Origin: an uncultured Eggerthellaceae bacterium | Lineage (GTDB): Bacteria > Actinomycetota > Coriobacteriia > Coriobacteriales > Eggerthellaceae | Assembly (NCBI GenBank): GCA_910588985.1 | Contig: CAJURO010000016.1 | Coordinates: forward strand, 8,599 to 39,350 | Direction of reading: 5' to 3' | DNA: 30,752 nt | Shown: positions 23,255 to 30,752 of the stretch, one piece after another | Layout of the letters: each line of letters starts with the position of its first letter | Position numbering within the stretch: the stretch's first letter is position 1 | Position numbers and translations under genes: made by a program | Notes under the pieces: model-generated | The model's input: the letters and a program-made list of their open reading frames with translations, nothing else | What the model was told of the DNA's origin: nothing | Database searches by the model: none

Positions 23255-23825
23255 TGCCCTCTCCTTCAGCACCTTTCCTGAGCGCTCTTCTTGCCTGCCC
23301 CTCTTCTTTTTTCATGCCCTTCTTGCGCTTTTCGCGAAAGAACTCTGTCAAGAGCGCTGCGCACGCGTCTTCCATGAAGCCACCTCTGACCTCGAAGCGA
23401 TGGTTCAGTCGCTCGTCAGCGTTGATCTGATACAACGTGCCCAAGCCGCCCGCTTTCGTATCGAATGCGCCAAAGACGCATCGGCGAATACGTGCTTGGT
23501 GCATGAGGCCAGCGCACATGATGCACGGCTCAAGGGTAACGTATACGGTGCAATCCGAAAGGCGCCATGCATCCATCTCGCGCGCAGCCTGCTCAAGCGC
23601 AAGGAACTCTGCATGCGCCGAAGGCTGCTTGGTCGTCTCGCGGAGGTTATGCGCACGGGCGATCACGCGCGGCTCTGCAAGCGAGCGGCGCGTCTCCTTG
23701 TCGATAGGCTCATAGACGACCACAGCGCCGATCGGCACCTCGCCAAACTCTGCAGCTTTGCGAGCCTCCTCAAGCGCAAGGTTCATGAACTGCGCATCGA
23801 TGATATCGAGAGTGGATTCGTTCAT
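23247..23825 (-). CDS. tadA: tRNA-specific adenosine deaminase TadA
   Basis: A 192-residue zinc deaminase that converts adenosine 34 of tRNA-Arg(ACG) to inosine. HAE at 71-73 gives the zinc ligand and proton shuttle, and PCIMC (100-104) gives the two cysteine ligands. MHQARIRRCVFGAFDTKAGG is the typical segment that follows. It is longer than the standard 150-170 residues because of a small insertion near 40-52 and a very basic C-terminal tail of about 25 residues (KKGMKKEEGQARRALRKG). That tail may help bind RNA. No strong ribosome site is seen at the start. It heads the tadA-ispE operon. A free-nucleoside deaminase is a less likely alternative. Confidence 0.9.
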   Translation of the reverse strand: MNESTLDIIDAQFMNLALEEARKAAEFGEVPIGAVVVYEPIDKETRRSLAEPRVIARAHNLRETTKQPSAHAEFLALEQAAREMDAWRLSDCTVYVTLEPCIMCAGLMHQARIRRCVFGAFDTKAGGLGTLYQINADERLNHRFEVRGGFMEDACAALLTEFFREKRKKGMKKEEGQARRALRKGAEGEGNA

Positions 23826-23901
23826 GTCTCTATGATAGTGGATTGAACCGATTCATCATACGAATGGACTCCCTTCAGTCGCTTCGCACGAGCGTACCGT
23901 T

Positions 23902-23907
23902 TATACT
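23902..23907 (+). promoter_or_regulatory. Possible -10 box for thrC
   Basis: TATACT matches the -10 consensus at five of six positions and lies 40 bp before the thrC ATG. No convincing -35 box is seen at standard spacing. Confidence 0.35.
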
Positions 23908-23946
23908 GGATGAACGTTAAAAACCAGCGATCAGATTGGCGTAGAC

Positions 23947-25518
23947 ATGACAGACGCATATCCAAGCCGCTTCAACCGCTTCGTGGACACGCGTGGCGTT
24001 TGCACAACGCCCGTTCCCTTCACCACCGCCTTGATAAATGGCCTTGCTCCAGGTGGGGGTCTCTACGTTCCAACCGAGATACCAACGCTTACGTTGGAAG
24101 AGATCCTCTCATTAGCGAAGATGCCCTACGCCCAGCGAGCCGCTTTCATCTACAAGAGATTCGAGATCGACCTGCCCGAGGATGTGATCGATGCCTGCAT
24201 GGAACGCTCCTACGGGGACAATTTCGATACACCCGACATTTGCCCGATCACATCACTCGATGAGACTACCCATATGCTGGAGCTCTGGCATGGACCCACG
24301 AGTGCCTTCAAGGACATGGCGCTGCAGTGTCTGCCTCACTTCTTCTCCGCAAGCGCGAAAGCATGCAAGGAGCGCGGGGAGCTTGACCACGACTTCTGCA
24401 TCCTTGTAGCAACTTCAGGCGATACCGGGAAAGCCGCCCTCGAAGGGTTCAAGGGCGTAGAGGGCGTTTGCATCGGCGTGCTGTTCCCAGACGGAGGCGT
24501 GAGCGACATCCAGCGGAAGCAGATGGTGACCACAACAGGTGACAATGTCTACGTGTGGGCCGTACGAGGCAATTTTGACGATTGCCAAACTTCTGCAAAG
24601 CGCGTGTTCTCTGATGCGGCGTTCGCGGAAACCCTTCTTGCGGATCACGGCGTCGCGCTTTCGAGCGCGAACTCCATCAATTGGGGTCGCCTCCTTCCTC
24701 AGGTCGTGTACTACATTTCAAGCTATGCCGAACTCTGCAAGCAAGGCAAGGTCGAGCCAGGCGATCCGATCGATGTCTGCGTGCCAACAGGAAACTTCGG
24801 CAATATCCTTGCAGCATGGTATGCCAAGCAAATGGGAACGCCGATCGATGCGCTCTTCTGCGCAAGCAATGAGAACCGCGTGTTGACCGATTTCTTGGAG
24901 ACCGGCACGTACGATATCAAGGATCGTGCTTTCATCCTCACTCCTTCTCCTTCAATGGACATTCTCGTCTCCTCCAATCTTGAACGGCTTCTCTACCAGC
25001 TCTCAGGCACGAACGGAGATGCGATAGCAAGTTGGATGAACGACCTGAGCACGAACAAAGCTTTCACTGTTGACGAATCCGTTGTCAGCGCTCTGAGCAC
25101 GCAATTCTTCGGAGCATCGATCACGAACGAGGAATGCCTCGCAACGATCAGATCGGTCTTCGAAGAGCATGACTACTTGATCGATCCTCATACGGCAGTT
25201 GCCTATGCTGCGACCGAACGTCTTCGCCGCAATAATCCTGTTCTTGTTGCATGCACGGCGCACTGGGCAAAGTTTGGCAACAACGTCTATAAGGCTCTCC
25301 ATGGGCTGAAGCCAATCGATGAGCTGCCTGCTGATGTTAGCGCGCTCACAGGGTGCCAATTGAACAAGCTCATCGCAGATGAGACAGGCAAGCACGATAT
25401 CCCCGCAGGTCTTGCCGACCTTGATGCAATGACGCCTCGCTTCTCTGATGTGATCGATGGTAATGAGGCCAGCGTAGAGAACGCCCTTGTCCGCTTTATT
25501 GCAAGTCAGAGAGTATAA
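23947..25518 (+). CDS. thrC: Threonine synthase
   Basis: A 523-residue pyridoxal-phosphate enzyme that converts O-phosphohomoserine to threonine. It belongs to the longer class of threonine synthases: an N-terminal domain with GLAPGGGLYVP, then WHGPTSAFKDMALQ carrying the cofactor lysine (Lys122), then LVATSGDTGKAALEGF and CVPTGNFGNILAAWYAKQMG, which hold the phosphate-binding loop. TAHWAKF lies near the end. The upstream ribosome site is weak. No other threonine genes adjoin it. TATAAT overlaps its stop codon and may drive the next gene. Confidence 0.95.
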   Translation: MTDAYPSRFNRFVDTRGVCTTPVPFTTALINGLAPGGGLYVPTEIPTLTLEEILSLAKMPYAQRAAFIYKRFEIDLPEDVIDACMERSYGDNFDTPDICPITSLDETTHMLELWHGPTSAFKDMALQCLPHFFSASAKACKERGELDHDFCILVATSGDTGKAALEGFKGVEGVCIGVLFPDGGVSDIQRKQMVTTTGDNVYVWAVRGNFDDCQTSAKRVFSDAAFAETLLADHGVALSSANSINWGRLLPQVVYYISSYAELCKQGKVEPGDPIDVCVPTGNFGNILAAWYAKQMGTPIDALFCASNENRVLTDFLETGTYDIKDRAFILTPSPSMDILVSSNLERLLYQLSGTNGDAIASWMNDLSTNKAFTVDESVVSALSTQFFGASITNEECLATIRSVFEEHDYLIDPHTAVAYAATERLRRNNPVLVACTAHWAKFGNNVYKALHGLKPIDELPADVSALTGCQLNKLIADETGKHDIPAGLADLDAMTPRFSDVIDGNEASVENALVRFIASQRV

Positions 25519-25519
25519 T
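25514..25519 (+). promoter_or_regulatory. Possible -10 box for the ModE-like gene
   Basis: A perfect TATAAT overlaps the thrC stop codon, 79 bp before the regulator start. A matching -35 box at 16-18 bp is not evident. Confidence 0.35.
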
Positions 25520-25598
25520 CATACGTAGCAATGATTTGTCGTTCCTTGGATCGCGCGAGGTTCGACAATGCCGCACGTCGGAAAGCCGAGGATAGCAC

Positions 25599-25943
25599 AT
25601 GACGAAACTCAATCATCTCGCAACGAGCGTACGTCTTTCCATCACCAATCCTAAGGCTGAAAGCGGATCCGTCTTTGGGCGCGGTGTCGCCAACCTTTGC
25701 CTCGGTGTTCGCGACAAAGGGTCGCTGAACGCTGCCGCCAAGGGCATGGGAATGGCATACAGCAAGGCGTGGCGCATTGTCAAAGATACGGAGAAGGCGC
25801 TTGGCATCGATCTCCTCATCCGCGATGGCGCTCACGGAAGCGTGCTTTCACCGGCCGGCAATCAACTCGTCGACTCCTACTTTACGATCCAAGAGAAAAT
25901 CTCTCAGGAAGCTCTGAAGCTCTACCAAGAACTCAACGCATAG
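25599..25943 (+). CDS. ModE-like / LysR-type winged-helix DNA-binding protein
   Basis: A 114-residue protein that is only the N-terminal DNA-binding half of ModE. The winged helix-turn-helix spans about 30-90, with DKGSLNAAAKGMGMAYSKAWRI as the recognition segment followed by a wing near GSVLSPAGNQLV. A C-terminal helix would allow dimers. The molybdate-binding TOBE domains of full ModE are missing, as in many stand-alone members. GAGGA lies seven bases before the ATG. It may regulate molybdenum-enzyme genes, but no such gene is in the window. Its last 96 bp overlap the convergent zinc-ribbon gene. Confidence 0.88.
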   Translation: MTKLNHLATSVRLSITNPKAESGSVFGRGVANLCLGVRDKGSLNAAAKGMGMAYSKAWRIVKDTEKALGIDLLIRDGAHGSVLSPAGNQLVDSYFTIQEKISQEALKLYQELNA

Positions 25944-26114
25944 CGCACTCCCTTCCTTTGGCGAACCAACGATCTCTTCAGAGACGCTTGGCGTCTCTGC
26001 TGTATGTTGTTGTTCAAGCTCTGGCTTTGATCCGAATCGATACATGCAGCCATAGCAGGTATCCATGTCTGCAAATACGGTGCTCTTGCATATCGGACAG
26101 ATTTTGTATGGCAT
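25848..26114 (-). CDS. Zinc-ribbon protein, last gene of the Tad operon
   Basis: An 88-residue protein with CPIC (6-9) and CYGC (20-23), a four-cysteine zinc ribbon at the N-terminus, then an acidic linker and a helical tail. The function is unknown. The start at 26114 is well supported: AGAGGAGG lies just upstream, and the ATG shares one base with the stop of the DUF192 gene (TGATG). A longer frame from 26165 is not preferred. Residues 58-88 are antisense to the end of the ModE-like gene, an unusually large convergent overlap. It may interact with a FHA, kinase or pilus partner; that is speculation. Confidence 0.72.
   Translation of the reverse strand: MPYKICPICKSTVFADMDTCYGCMYRFGSKPELEQQHTAETPSVSEEIVGSPKEGSALCVEFLVELQSFLRDFLLDRKVGVDELIAGR
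25979..25999 (+). terminator. Hairpin terminator of the ModE-like gene, inside the opposing gene
   Basis: CAGAGACGC and GCGTCTCTG form a perfect 9-bp stem with a three-base loop, 36 bp beyond the regulator stop. The tail is T-rich but interrupted (TGTATGTTGTTGTTC). It lies inside the coding sequence of the minus-strand zinc-ribbon gene. Confidence 0.55.
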
Positions 26115-26455
26115 CACTCCTCCTCTGGAACACCAAGCCTTATCTTGTCTCCTGCTTTGAGCCATTCCCCTTCACGTGAAAAACGCTCAGCGACCATCGA
26201 GGCTTCTCGACGCCGCAATCGCCTCCGTGATCCAAGGTTGCGGTGAACCTCGAGGACACTGCCATCTTTAGAGATGAAAGCAATGTCGATAGGATCGGAC
26301 ATCCCAAAGGTATGGATGTCCTTGCAGGGCACAAGCAAGCGAGTTATGTCGTCTGGATCGGCGAACAGCATGCCTTTGAGTCGCTCTCTGGCTGTTGTCT
26401 CGAACTCGATCTTCTCCACTCCTCCGCAAATGCTCATCACCCATTTACCGCTCAT
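26114..26455 (-). CDS. DUF192 protein
   Basis: A 113-residue protein of the DUF192 family: RERLKGMLFADPDDITRL, then PCKDIHTFGMSDPIDIAF and ISKDGSVLEV, the conserved core with its Cys-x5-Phe-Gly-Met pattern. Many members are secreted, but no signal peptide is seen here. GAGAGG lies about eight bases before the chosen ATG; the longer frame from 26551 overlaps the upstream gene. DUF192 genes often sit in Tad pilus loci, which fits the operon. Its biochemical role is not established. Confidence 0.85.
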   Translation of the reverse strand: MSGKWVMSICGGVEKIEFETTARERLKGMLFADPDDITRLLVPCKDIHTFGMSDPIDIAFISKDGSVLEVHRNLGSRRRLRRREASMVAERFSREGEWLKAGDKIRLGVPEEE

Positions 26456-26475
26456 CTCAAGACCTCTCTCATGTT

Positions 26476-27114
26476 TTAATTGTGTTGGATATGCAAGACG
26501 ATACTTGTCGCGCCGGCGACACGAACGCCCATTACTGCTGCCCATCGACACCTTCCTTCCGATTTGACGAATGTTGCACTGCCTCCACTTGGGCTCTCAT
26601 ACACCTCCCATCCCCTTGAAACAAGAGCATCGAGGATCGGCTGAACTGCATCGTCCTTCTTGCTTGTCCTGCTCTCTGTGCTCTCTTCTTCGCGCTTGTC
26701 TTCCTCTTCGCCGCTTTCGATGTCTCCCTCTTTGAAAAGAGGACGCTCTGCGTCTTCCAGGACGAATCCCACGAGCGTCCAATCGGTCGTCGCAAACCCA
26801 GATGCCATCAGATTCGGATCGAAAAGCTCTTCGCCGAACCACGCAGGCGGTGTAGATGCCTCTACTGAGATCAACCCTGCCTTCCCTAAGGTCTCCGCAT
26901 CCATCCCATTTGGACGATTCATCCACGCATTGACGAATGACTCCGTTCCCACTTGCAAGGCACCCGATGCCCTCCCTTCTCGATCGATGCATGAGACGCA
27001 CCCGAGAATGACAATGACAAGAGCACAGAGCGCGCCGACCACTTCGATCGCGCGTCTCAAGCGAAGCGCATGGACTGCTTCTCGTCGCTCGCTCTCCTTA
27101 GACGCATTCCGCAT
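26476..27114 (-). CDS. Single-pass membrane protein of the Tad operon
   Basis: A 212-residue protein with a basic N-terminus, one membrane helix (about 24-43, VVGALCALVIVILGCVSC) and an external domain. The middle of that domain is very acidic (EEEDKREEESTES near 135-150). It is not a recognised family. The ATG overlaps the stop of the preceding TadE-like gene by one base (TGATG). The gap to DUF192 is 20 bp. The topology suggests an envelope-anchored accessory to pilus assembly. Confidence 0.75.
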   Translation of the reverse strand: MRNASKESERREAVHALRLRRAIEVVGALCALVIVILGCVSCIDREGRASGALQVGTESFVNAWMNRPNGMDAETLGKAGLISVEASTPPAWFGEELFDPNLMASGFATTDWTLVGFVLEDAERPLFKEGDIESGEEEDKREEESTESRTSKKDDAVQPILDALVSRGWEVYESPSGGSATFVKSEGRCRWAAVMGVRVAGATSIVLHIQHN

Positions 27115-27581
27115 CAGTCCAAGAGCCTTCCAGGCGTATACGAATCAACCGCAAGCGACACGCTGTGATGAAGCTCTGGAAGCGAGATGCCGAATATGCT
27201 TGGACGCAAGGTCAAGCCGAACAATGTTGGCGCATATGCATAGGTGAGCTCAAAGGTTGTAAACCCAAGCACGGATGCACCGAGACCATCGCCCACCTGT
27301 CTCCCACGCACTTCGCACGTTACCTGTGCTCCTTCCATCTCTGACTCTATGAGCTGAAGAATCTTCGCCTCCATTTCCGAAGTAGACTCACCATCCGCTG
27401 GCGAAGAAGCTGCTATGCGCACTGCGTTCCTTCCAATACGGTCGAACGTTGCACATTCAGAGAAGAACGTAAGCGCATTCATCACGATAGCTGCAACAAT
27501 GAGGCACACAGGGATGACCGTGCAGAGCTCGACGGTCATCTGAGCGCGCTCATCTCCAAAAAGACCCTTCATTACTGCCAT
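27114..27581 (-). CDS. TadE-like pseudopilin
   Basis: A 155-residue minor pilin. Residues 11-16 (ERAQMT) lead into VELCTVIPVCLIVAAIVMNA, the hydrophobic helix of TadE-type prepilins, which share a Q-x-T-V-E signature with the two other subunits in this operon. A short external domain with few cysteines follows. The frame has two possible starts: 27581, and 27572, whose ATG shares one base with the TAA stop of the preceding gene. Neither has a strong ribosome site, so coupled translation is likely. Such proteins are processed by the TadV peptidase and help initiate Flp pili. Confidence 0.82.
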   Translation of the reverse strand: MAVMKGLFGDERAQMTVELCTVIPVCLIVAAIVMNALTFFSECATFDRIGRNAVRIAASSPADGESTSEMEAKILQLIESEMEGAQVTCEVRGRQVGDGLGASVLGFTTFELTYAYAPTLFGLTLRPSIFGISLPELHHSVSLAVDSYTPGRLLD

Positions 27582-29797
27582 ACGCGTATCCCGAAAGACG
27601 ACTCAACCGTTCCGATCAATGCCGAGAGCGCACGATCGATAGCACCTCCCGCCGTGTTCGCAATATGCTCTGGAAGAGCCCATTCGATCGTATAAGTACC
27701 ATTCAGAAAGGGAAGCTCAACTTCGCATATGCTCACTTCTGTCGAAGAAAGCGCATTGCGAACTACCTCTGACACCTTGGATGCCACGCCTGAGATAAGG
27801 CCGCTTGACATTGACGATGCTAGTCCTTGCTGCTTCACATCTCTGAACGTGACGGCAAATCTGCCTCCGTCGTAAGAAACAACTCGTGCAGTATTCACGA
27901 GAATGGGTTTCTTTGATCTGACGTCGCTCGGTTGAAGCCCTATGGTCTCCATCATGGAGCTGAGCATATCCCTTGCCCATGCGCCAAGGCCACTTGACGT
28001 GTTCGTCGAAAATGAGCTCAAGCCTCCTTCTACTGCATCCATCAGCGCTGTTTGCCCCTGCTCGTATGATCTGAGCAATCCTGTCCAGAGATTGCCCGCA
28101 AGAGCAGCTACGCTCCCTAAGAAACCCTCTTGCGGAAATACCTTTTCAAGGATGGTCGAGATCGAGCTCTCGCCTGCTTCAGTCTCATCACCGATGATAA
28201 GAGCGCCTGCAACAGCAACGCGTGTGCCCAAGGTTTGCCCATTCGCTACGAAGAGGTTCTCAAAGCCCGTATCAGCATTGTTTGCCTGAAGATCGACCAC
28301 AAGAGCGACGCATCCATCCCGCCCTGGAGGTTGCGCCTGCAATCGTCTTGAAGCAACGTCGGAAAGCGCTGATCGAAGAGAATCAATAAGAGGGGAGAGC
28401 TCATCTTTGACCATCTGGCTCAGGGGATCAGAAATCGACCTCTCTGCCTCATATTCCTCAAGGGCTTCTCGAAACGTCTGATAGTGATGCTCGAACCCAT
28501 TCGCGATCGATGTTGACGCCGATGCAACCTTTCCGAGGCTCGATACGCTGAATCTACATTCTGAGCAGATCGCAAACCCGCCGTTGTCCATCTCGGAGAC
28601 AGAGCCCATGCGAACCGCGCCACGGGCATTCGGGCATCCACTCCATGCATGCATGTACCACAGTTCGCCACTTTGGGTAACAGGATAGACTGCTTCGGTA
28701 TACAGTCGCGTTCTCTTCATCTCTGCTGTATTGCGATAAAGGGAAGGGATGCTCGCCTCAAAGGATCCTTCCTCTTCGTGGACATACGCATCAGCAAGCT
28801 CGTCGAGTGCATATTGATAGAATCGTTTGCGAAGGACAGAATCCGCCTTCTGTTCGACATTCGACCCTGTCAGGGTCCACGTCGCAAGGCGCTTCGCATA
28901 ATAGGCCTTGATGCGCTTCAGCCCTACGTCAAAGCTCCATGCATCCACGCTGGAATACAACGGATTGCTCGAATCGTTCAATCCGCAAAGAGACCGAGCT
29001 CTCTCGCTCATGCAATATCCTGGCTCCGCGCCACAATCAGCCATGAACGCGCGCAGCTTTGCCTCGCTCGCCCGCTTTGCTGCCTCGTCTGCCTCCTGGG
29101 CTTTCTCTCGGACCTCGCCTGCTTCCTCTTCGATGTCTTTTCCCACGACTGCCAAGCTCTCCGCAGACACGTCTCCAACACTCTCCCCTGAAGCTGGAAC
29201 CAACTCAGCAATGGCAAGATAGTCAGCACGAAACGCACCTTCGTTGTTCGCCTGCGCCACGCCAAGCGCATTTGCGGATGCAAGAAAGGGCAGCCAACGT
29301 TGAAGCTCATCAAGTTTCTGCACCATAGATGCATGAGCGCGCTCGCGTGCGTCCATTGTCTTTGTGGCAAGCTCGATGCATTTCTCGGAGATCGGCGCCG
29401 CCAGAGGAACACAGGCGGCAACAAGGCCGATGCCATACAACGTACCCGCAAGCAGGGTCATGGATAAGAGCGTAGCATCGCAGATGTTCACTGCGGTAAC
29501 GAATTCTGCCACTTCATTCTCTGCAGCCAAGGCACATGCATCTGCCACTTCCTGGATTTCTGCAGCAGCAGAGTTCACTCGGTACACTTGCGCACTAGTA
29601 AAGATCAGCGCGATGGAGATGAAGATCGATATCGCCATTGCCATTGTCGTCATGCCACTCTCATCTTGGAAGAGACTTGCGACCTTTGGTTCTTTTCGGC
29701 CACGAGGCAATTCCCTGAGAGGCGATCGCCGATATCGCGCCGTCGCTCTTGGTAGCCTCGCATTCCCGATACCACTCTTCCCTGCTCTCACCTTCAT
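27572..29797 (-). CDS. Large TadG-like pilus assembly protein
   Basis: A 741-residue protein with a basic cytoplasmic lead (1-44), then FQDESGMTTMAMAISIFISI (43-62), a TadE/TadG-type anchor helix running to about 70. A second hydrophobic stretch lies at about 104-135. The rest is external: a Glu/Ala coiled coil at about 205-250, and cysteine clusters CGAEPGYC and CSEC. No von Willebrand factor domain is evident. A region near 470-640 contains repeated helical segments. AAGGTGA precedes the start at good distance. TadG proteins are thought to anchor or cap Flp pili; the length and lack of clear VWA motif set this one apart. Confidence 0.75.
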   Translation of the reverse strand: MKVRAGKSGIGNARLPRATARYRRSPLRELPRGRKEPKVASLFQDESGMTTMAMAISIFISIALIFTSAQVYRVNSAAAEIQEVADACALAAENEVAEFVTAVNICDATLLSMTLLAGTLYGIGLVAACVPLAAPISEKCIELATKTMDARERAHASMVQKLDELQRWLPFLASANALGVAQANNEGAFRADYLAIAELVPASGESVGDVSAESLAVVGKDIEEEAGEVREKAQEADEAAKRASEAKLRAFMADCGAEPGYCMSERARSLCGLNDSSNPLYSSVDAWSFDVGLKRIKAYYAKRLATWTLTGSNVEQKADSVLRKRFYQYALDELADAYVHEEEGSFEASIPSLYRNTAEMKRTRLYTEAVYPVTQSGELWYMHAWSGCPNARGAVRMGSVSEMDNGGFAICSECRFSVSSLGKVASASTSIANGFEHHYQTFREALEEYEAERSISDPLSQMVKDELSPLIDSLRSALSDVASRRLQAQPPGRDGCVALVVDLQANNADTGFENLFVANGQTLGTRVAVAGALIIGDETEAGESSISTILEKVFPQEGFLGSVAALAGNLWTGLLRSYEQGQTALMDAVEGGLSSFSTNTSSGLGAWARDMLSSMMETIGLQPSDVRSKKPILVNTARVVSYDGGRFAVTFRDVKQQGLASSMSSGLISGVASKVSEVVRNALSSTEVSICEVELPFLNGTYTIEWALPEHIANTAGGAIDRALSALIGTVESSFGIRVWQ

Positions 29798-29894
29798 CGC
29801 TCACCTTCTTCCTCTGCGCCTCTAGCCCAGAAACCCTCCACTTCACTGAAATTGGCTTGCATGCAGACAGCGCTTTTCAACTCACTTGCGCCTC

Positions 29895-30401
29895 TCATGC
29901 ACTATCACGAAGAACGGATCGTGGCGTGCCTTCTAACGATGCCTGCGCCCAATCAGGCTGTGTCGAGCTTCTTGCAACGACCTCAAGTTCAATGTTGCCG
30001 TTCTCATTGACCGCTCCACACGCATGCAGGCCGATATCAACCAAAGGAAGCGGCTTGACCTCGGTTCGGATCGTTACGCTCACCTCAGATGTCGAATCAT
30101 CGCCATCTCGCTCGATCTCCCATGTGCACCCCGTTGAATGAACATGGAAGATGTCAGCCTCTGGGATAGATGAGAGACGGCGACGGATATAATCCTCATT
30201 CGTCGCGTCATTCTCGGCTGTAGTCGTGGTCAACAAACGGCAGCCTTCCCAAGCAGCGTTGTTCATCACGGTCTTGTCGTAGAGCACGATGCCTGGCTGT
30301 AGCAACAAGAGGATGAGCACCATCAAGATCGGAATGGCGAACGCAGCTTCTACCGTTGCCTGACCCTCCTTCCTCTTAAGCTTGTCAGTAGCTAAACACA
30401 T
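29895..30401 (-). CDS. TadE-family minor pilin
   Basis: A 168-residue minor pilin with GQATVEAAFAIPILMVLILL at 13-32, the classic TadE signature, and an external domain of about 120 residues. The NNAAWEGCRLL segment after the helix is also typical. The start at 30401 is set by GGAGG eight bases upstream; it lies inside the end of the preceding gene, overlapping by 17 bp. A 97-bp gap with no evident gene separates it from the TadG-like gene. Confidence 0.85.
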   Translation of the reverse strand: MCLATDKLKRKEGQATVEAAFAIPILMVLILLLLQPGIVLYDKTVMNNAAWEGCRLLTTTTAENDATNEDYIRRRLSSIPEADIFHVHSTGCTWEIERDGDDSTSEVSVTIRTEVKPLPLVDIGLHACGAVNENGNIELEVVARSSTQPDWAQASLEGTPRSVLRDSA

Positions 30402-30651
30402 CTGCCGCACCTCCAACTATGGTGAACACAGCATGAGAGGCAGCCGTTACTGCGTGCTCAACGATCAGACCACTTTCAAGCACTCTGAAGAGCGCACCTA
30501 ACCCTATAACGATGCACAGGAGCGCCGCGACGACGACGGCATACTCAACGGTGGATTGGGCATGCACTCCGCGCAATCGCTTAGCGCCCCATAAGAGCAC
30601 CTCAACAACAAGTGCACCACGATGACGCTTCTTCCAATTCCTTGTGCACAT
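30385..30651 (-). CDS. Small TadE/Flp-like pilin protein
   Basis: An 88-residue protein with a basic lead and AQSTVEYAVVVAALLCIVIG at 31-50, a class III pilin helix with the Q-x-T-V-E mark. The tail is hydrophobic (AASHAVFTIVGGAADVFSY), as in Flp-like pilins. It starts five bases after the stop of the upstream pilin gene and overlaps the next by 17 bp. The ribosome site is weak. Confidence 0.78.
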   Translation of the reverse strand: MCTRNWKKRHRGALVVEVLLWGAKRLRGVHAQSTVEYAVVVAALLCIVIGLGALFRVLESGLIVEHAVTAASHAVFTIVGGAADVFSY

Positions 30652-30656
30652 GTCCG

Positions 30657-30752
30657 CTAAAGGCTATTGATACCATCTGCGATCGCCTGCCAGAGCTCCT
30701 CCAGCTTCGGGCGGAATACAGTGATGGCAAGGATCGCGATGACAACCAAGAT
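30657..30752 (-). CDS. C-terminal end of a probable Flp-type pilin (partial)
   Basis: The open frame enters from the right edge and ends at a TAG at 30657-30659, giving 31 residues: a hydrophobic stretch (ILVVIAILAITVF) then RPKLEELWQAIADGINSL. The hydrophobic-then-amphipathic pattern and the place in the operon fit the end of a Flp pilin, but too little is visible to be sure. Confidence 0.6.
   Translation of the reverse strand: MLVVIAILAITVFRPKLEELWQAIADGINSL

Overview
The window reads as one continuous, gene-dense bacterial chromosome segment of moderately high GC, with no rRNA, tRNA, CRISPR array or insertion sequence that I can see. The gene content suggests a Gram-positive, high-GC lineage, most likely an actinobacterium of the class Coriobacteriia. 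The pointers are a lysyl-tRNA synthetase fused to a C-terminal tRNA-binding domain, a single-chain SecDF, the QueH type of epoxyqueuosine reductase, a secreted transglutaminase with GBS Bsp-like repeats, and a Tad/Flp pilus locus. This assignment is inference from gene style, not from a marker gene.

Layout, left to right. (1) 1-2290, minus: the N-terminal 763 codons of a secreted transglutaminase-like protein followed by alternating GBS Bsp-like repeats, running off the left edge. (2) 2667-4463, minus: an SGNH hydrolase and a diacylglycerol-kinase-family lipid kinase in one operon. (3) 4688-8704, plus: tatA, greA, lysS and glsA. (4) 8705-9120: a gene-free stretch with a 30-bp perfect palindrome and a strongly folding 107-nt element. 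(5) 9121-11775, plus: an orphan hybrid histidine kinase and a ZIP metal transporter. (6) 11819-14357: a tyrosine phosphatase and a fused double-ATPase ABC protein, divergent around a 16-bp palindrome. (7) 14329-19625, minus: queH, a 65-residue protein, queA, then secDF and a DUF1292 protein. (8) 19689-21675, plus: a HAD hydrolase and tgt. (9) 21762-23825, minus: tadA, ispE and a small membrane protein. (10) 23947-25943, plus: thrC and a ModE-like DNA-binding protein. (11) 25848-30752, minus: a tightly coupled Tad pilus minor-subunit operon (Flp-like pilin, three TadE-like proteins, a 741-residue TadG-like protein, an anchored protein, a DUF192 protein and a zinc-ribbon protein).

How the genes work together. 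QueA, QueH and Tgt supply the late steps of queuosine formation (base exchange, ring transfer, epoxide reduction). No preQ1 synthesis genes lie here, so salvage is possible. TadA is a second anticodon-modifying enzyme, and LysRS and GreA add to an information-processing theme. TatA and SecDF are protein-export parts. The Tad operon carries several one-base stop/start overlaps, as expected when pseudopilin-like subunits are made in fixed ratio.

Most worth a second look: the structured element at 8871-8977, the palindrome and half-site array just before it, the interlocked hairpins upstream of secDF, the antisense overlap between the zinc-ribbon gene and the ModE-like gene, and the composition of the Tad operon. 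I saw no clear defence system or prophage.
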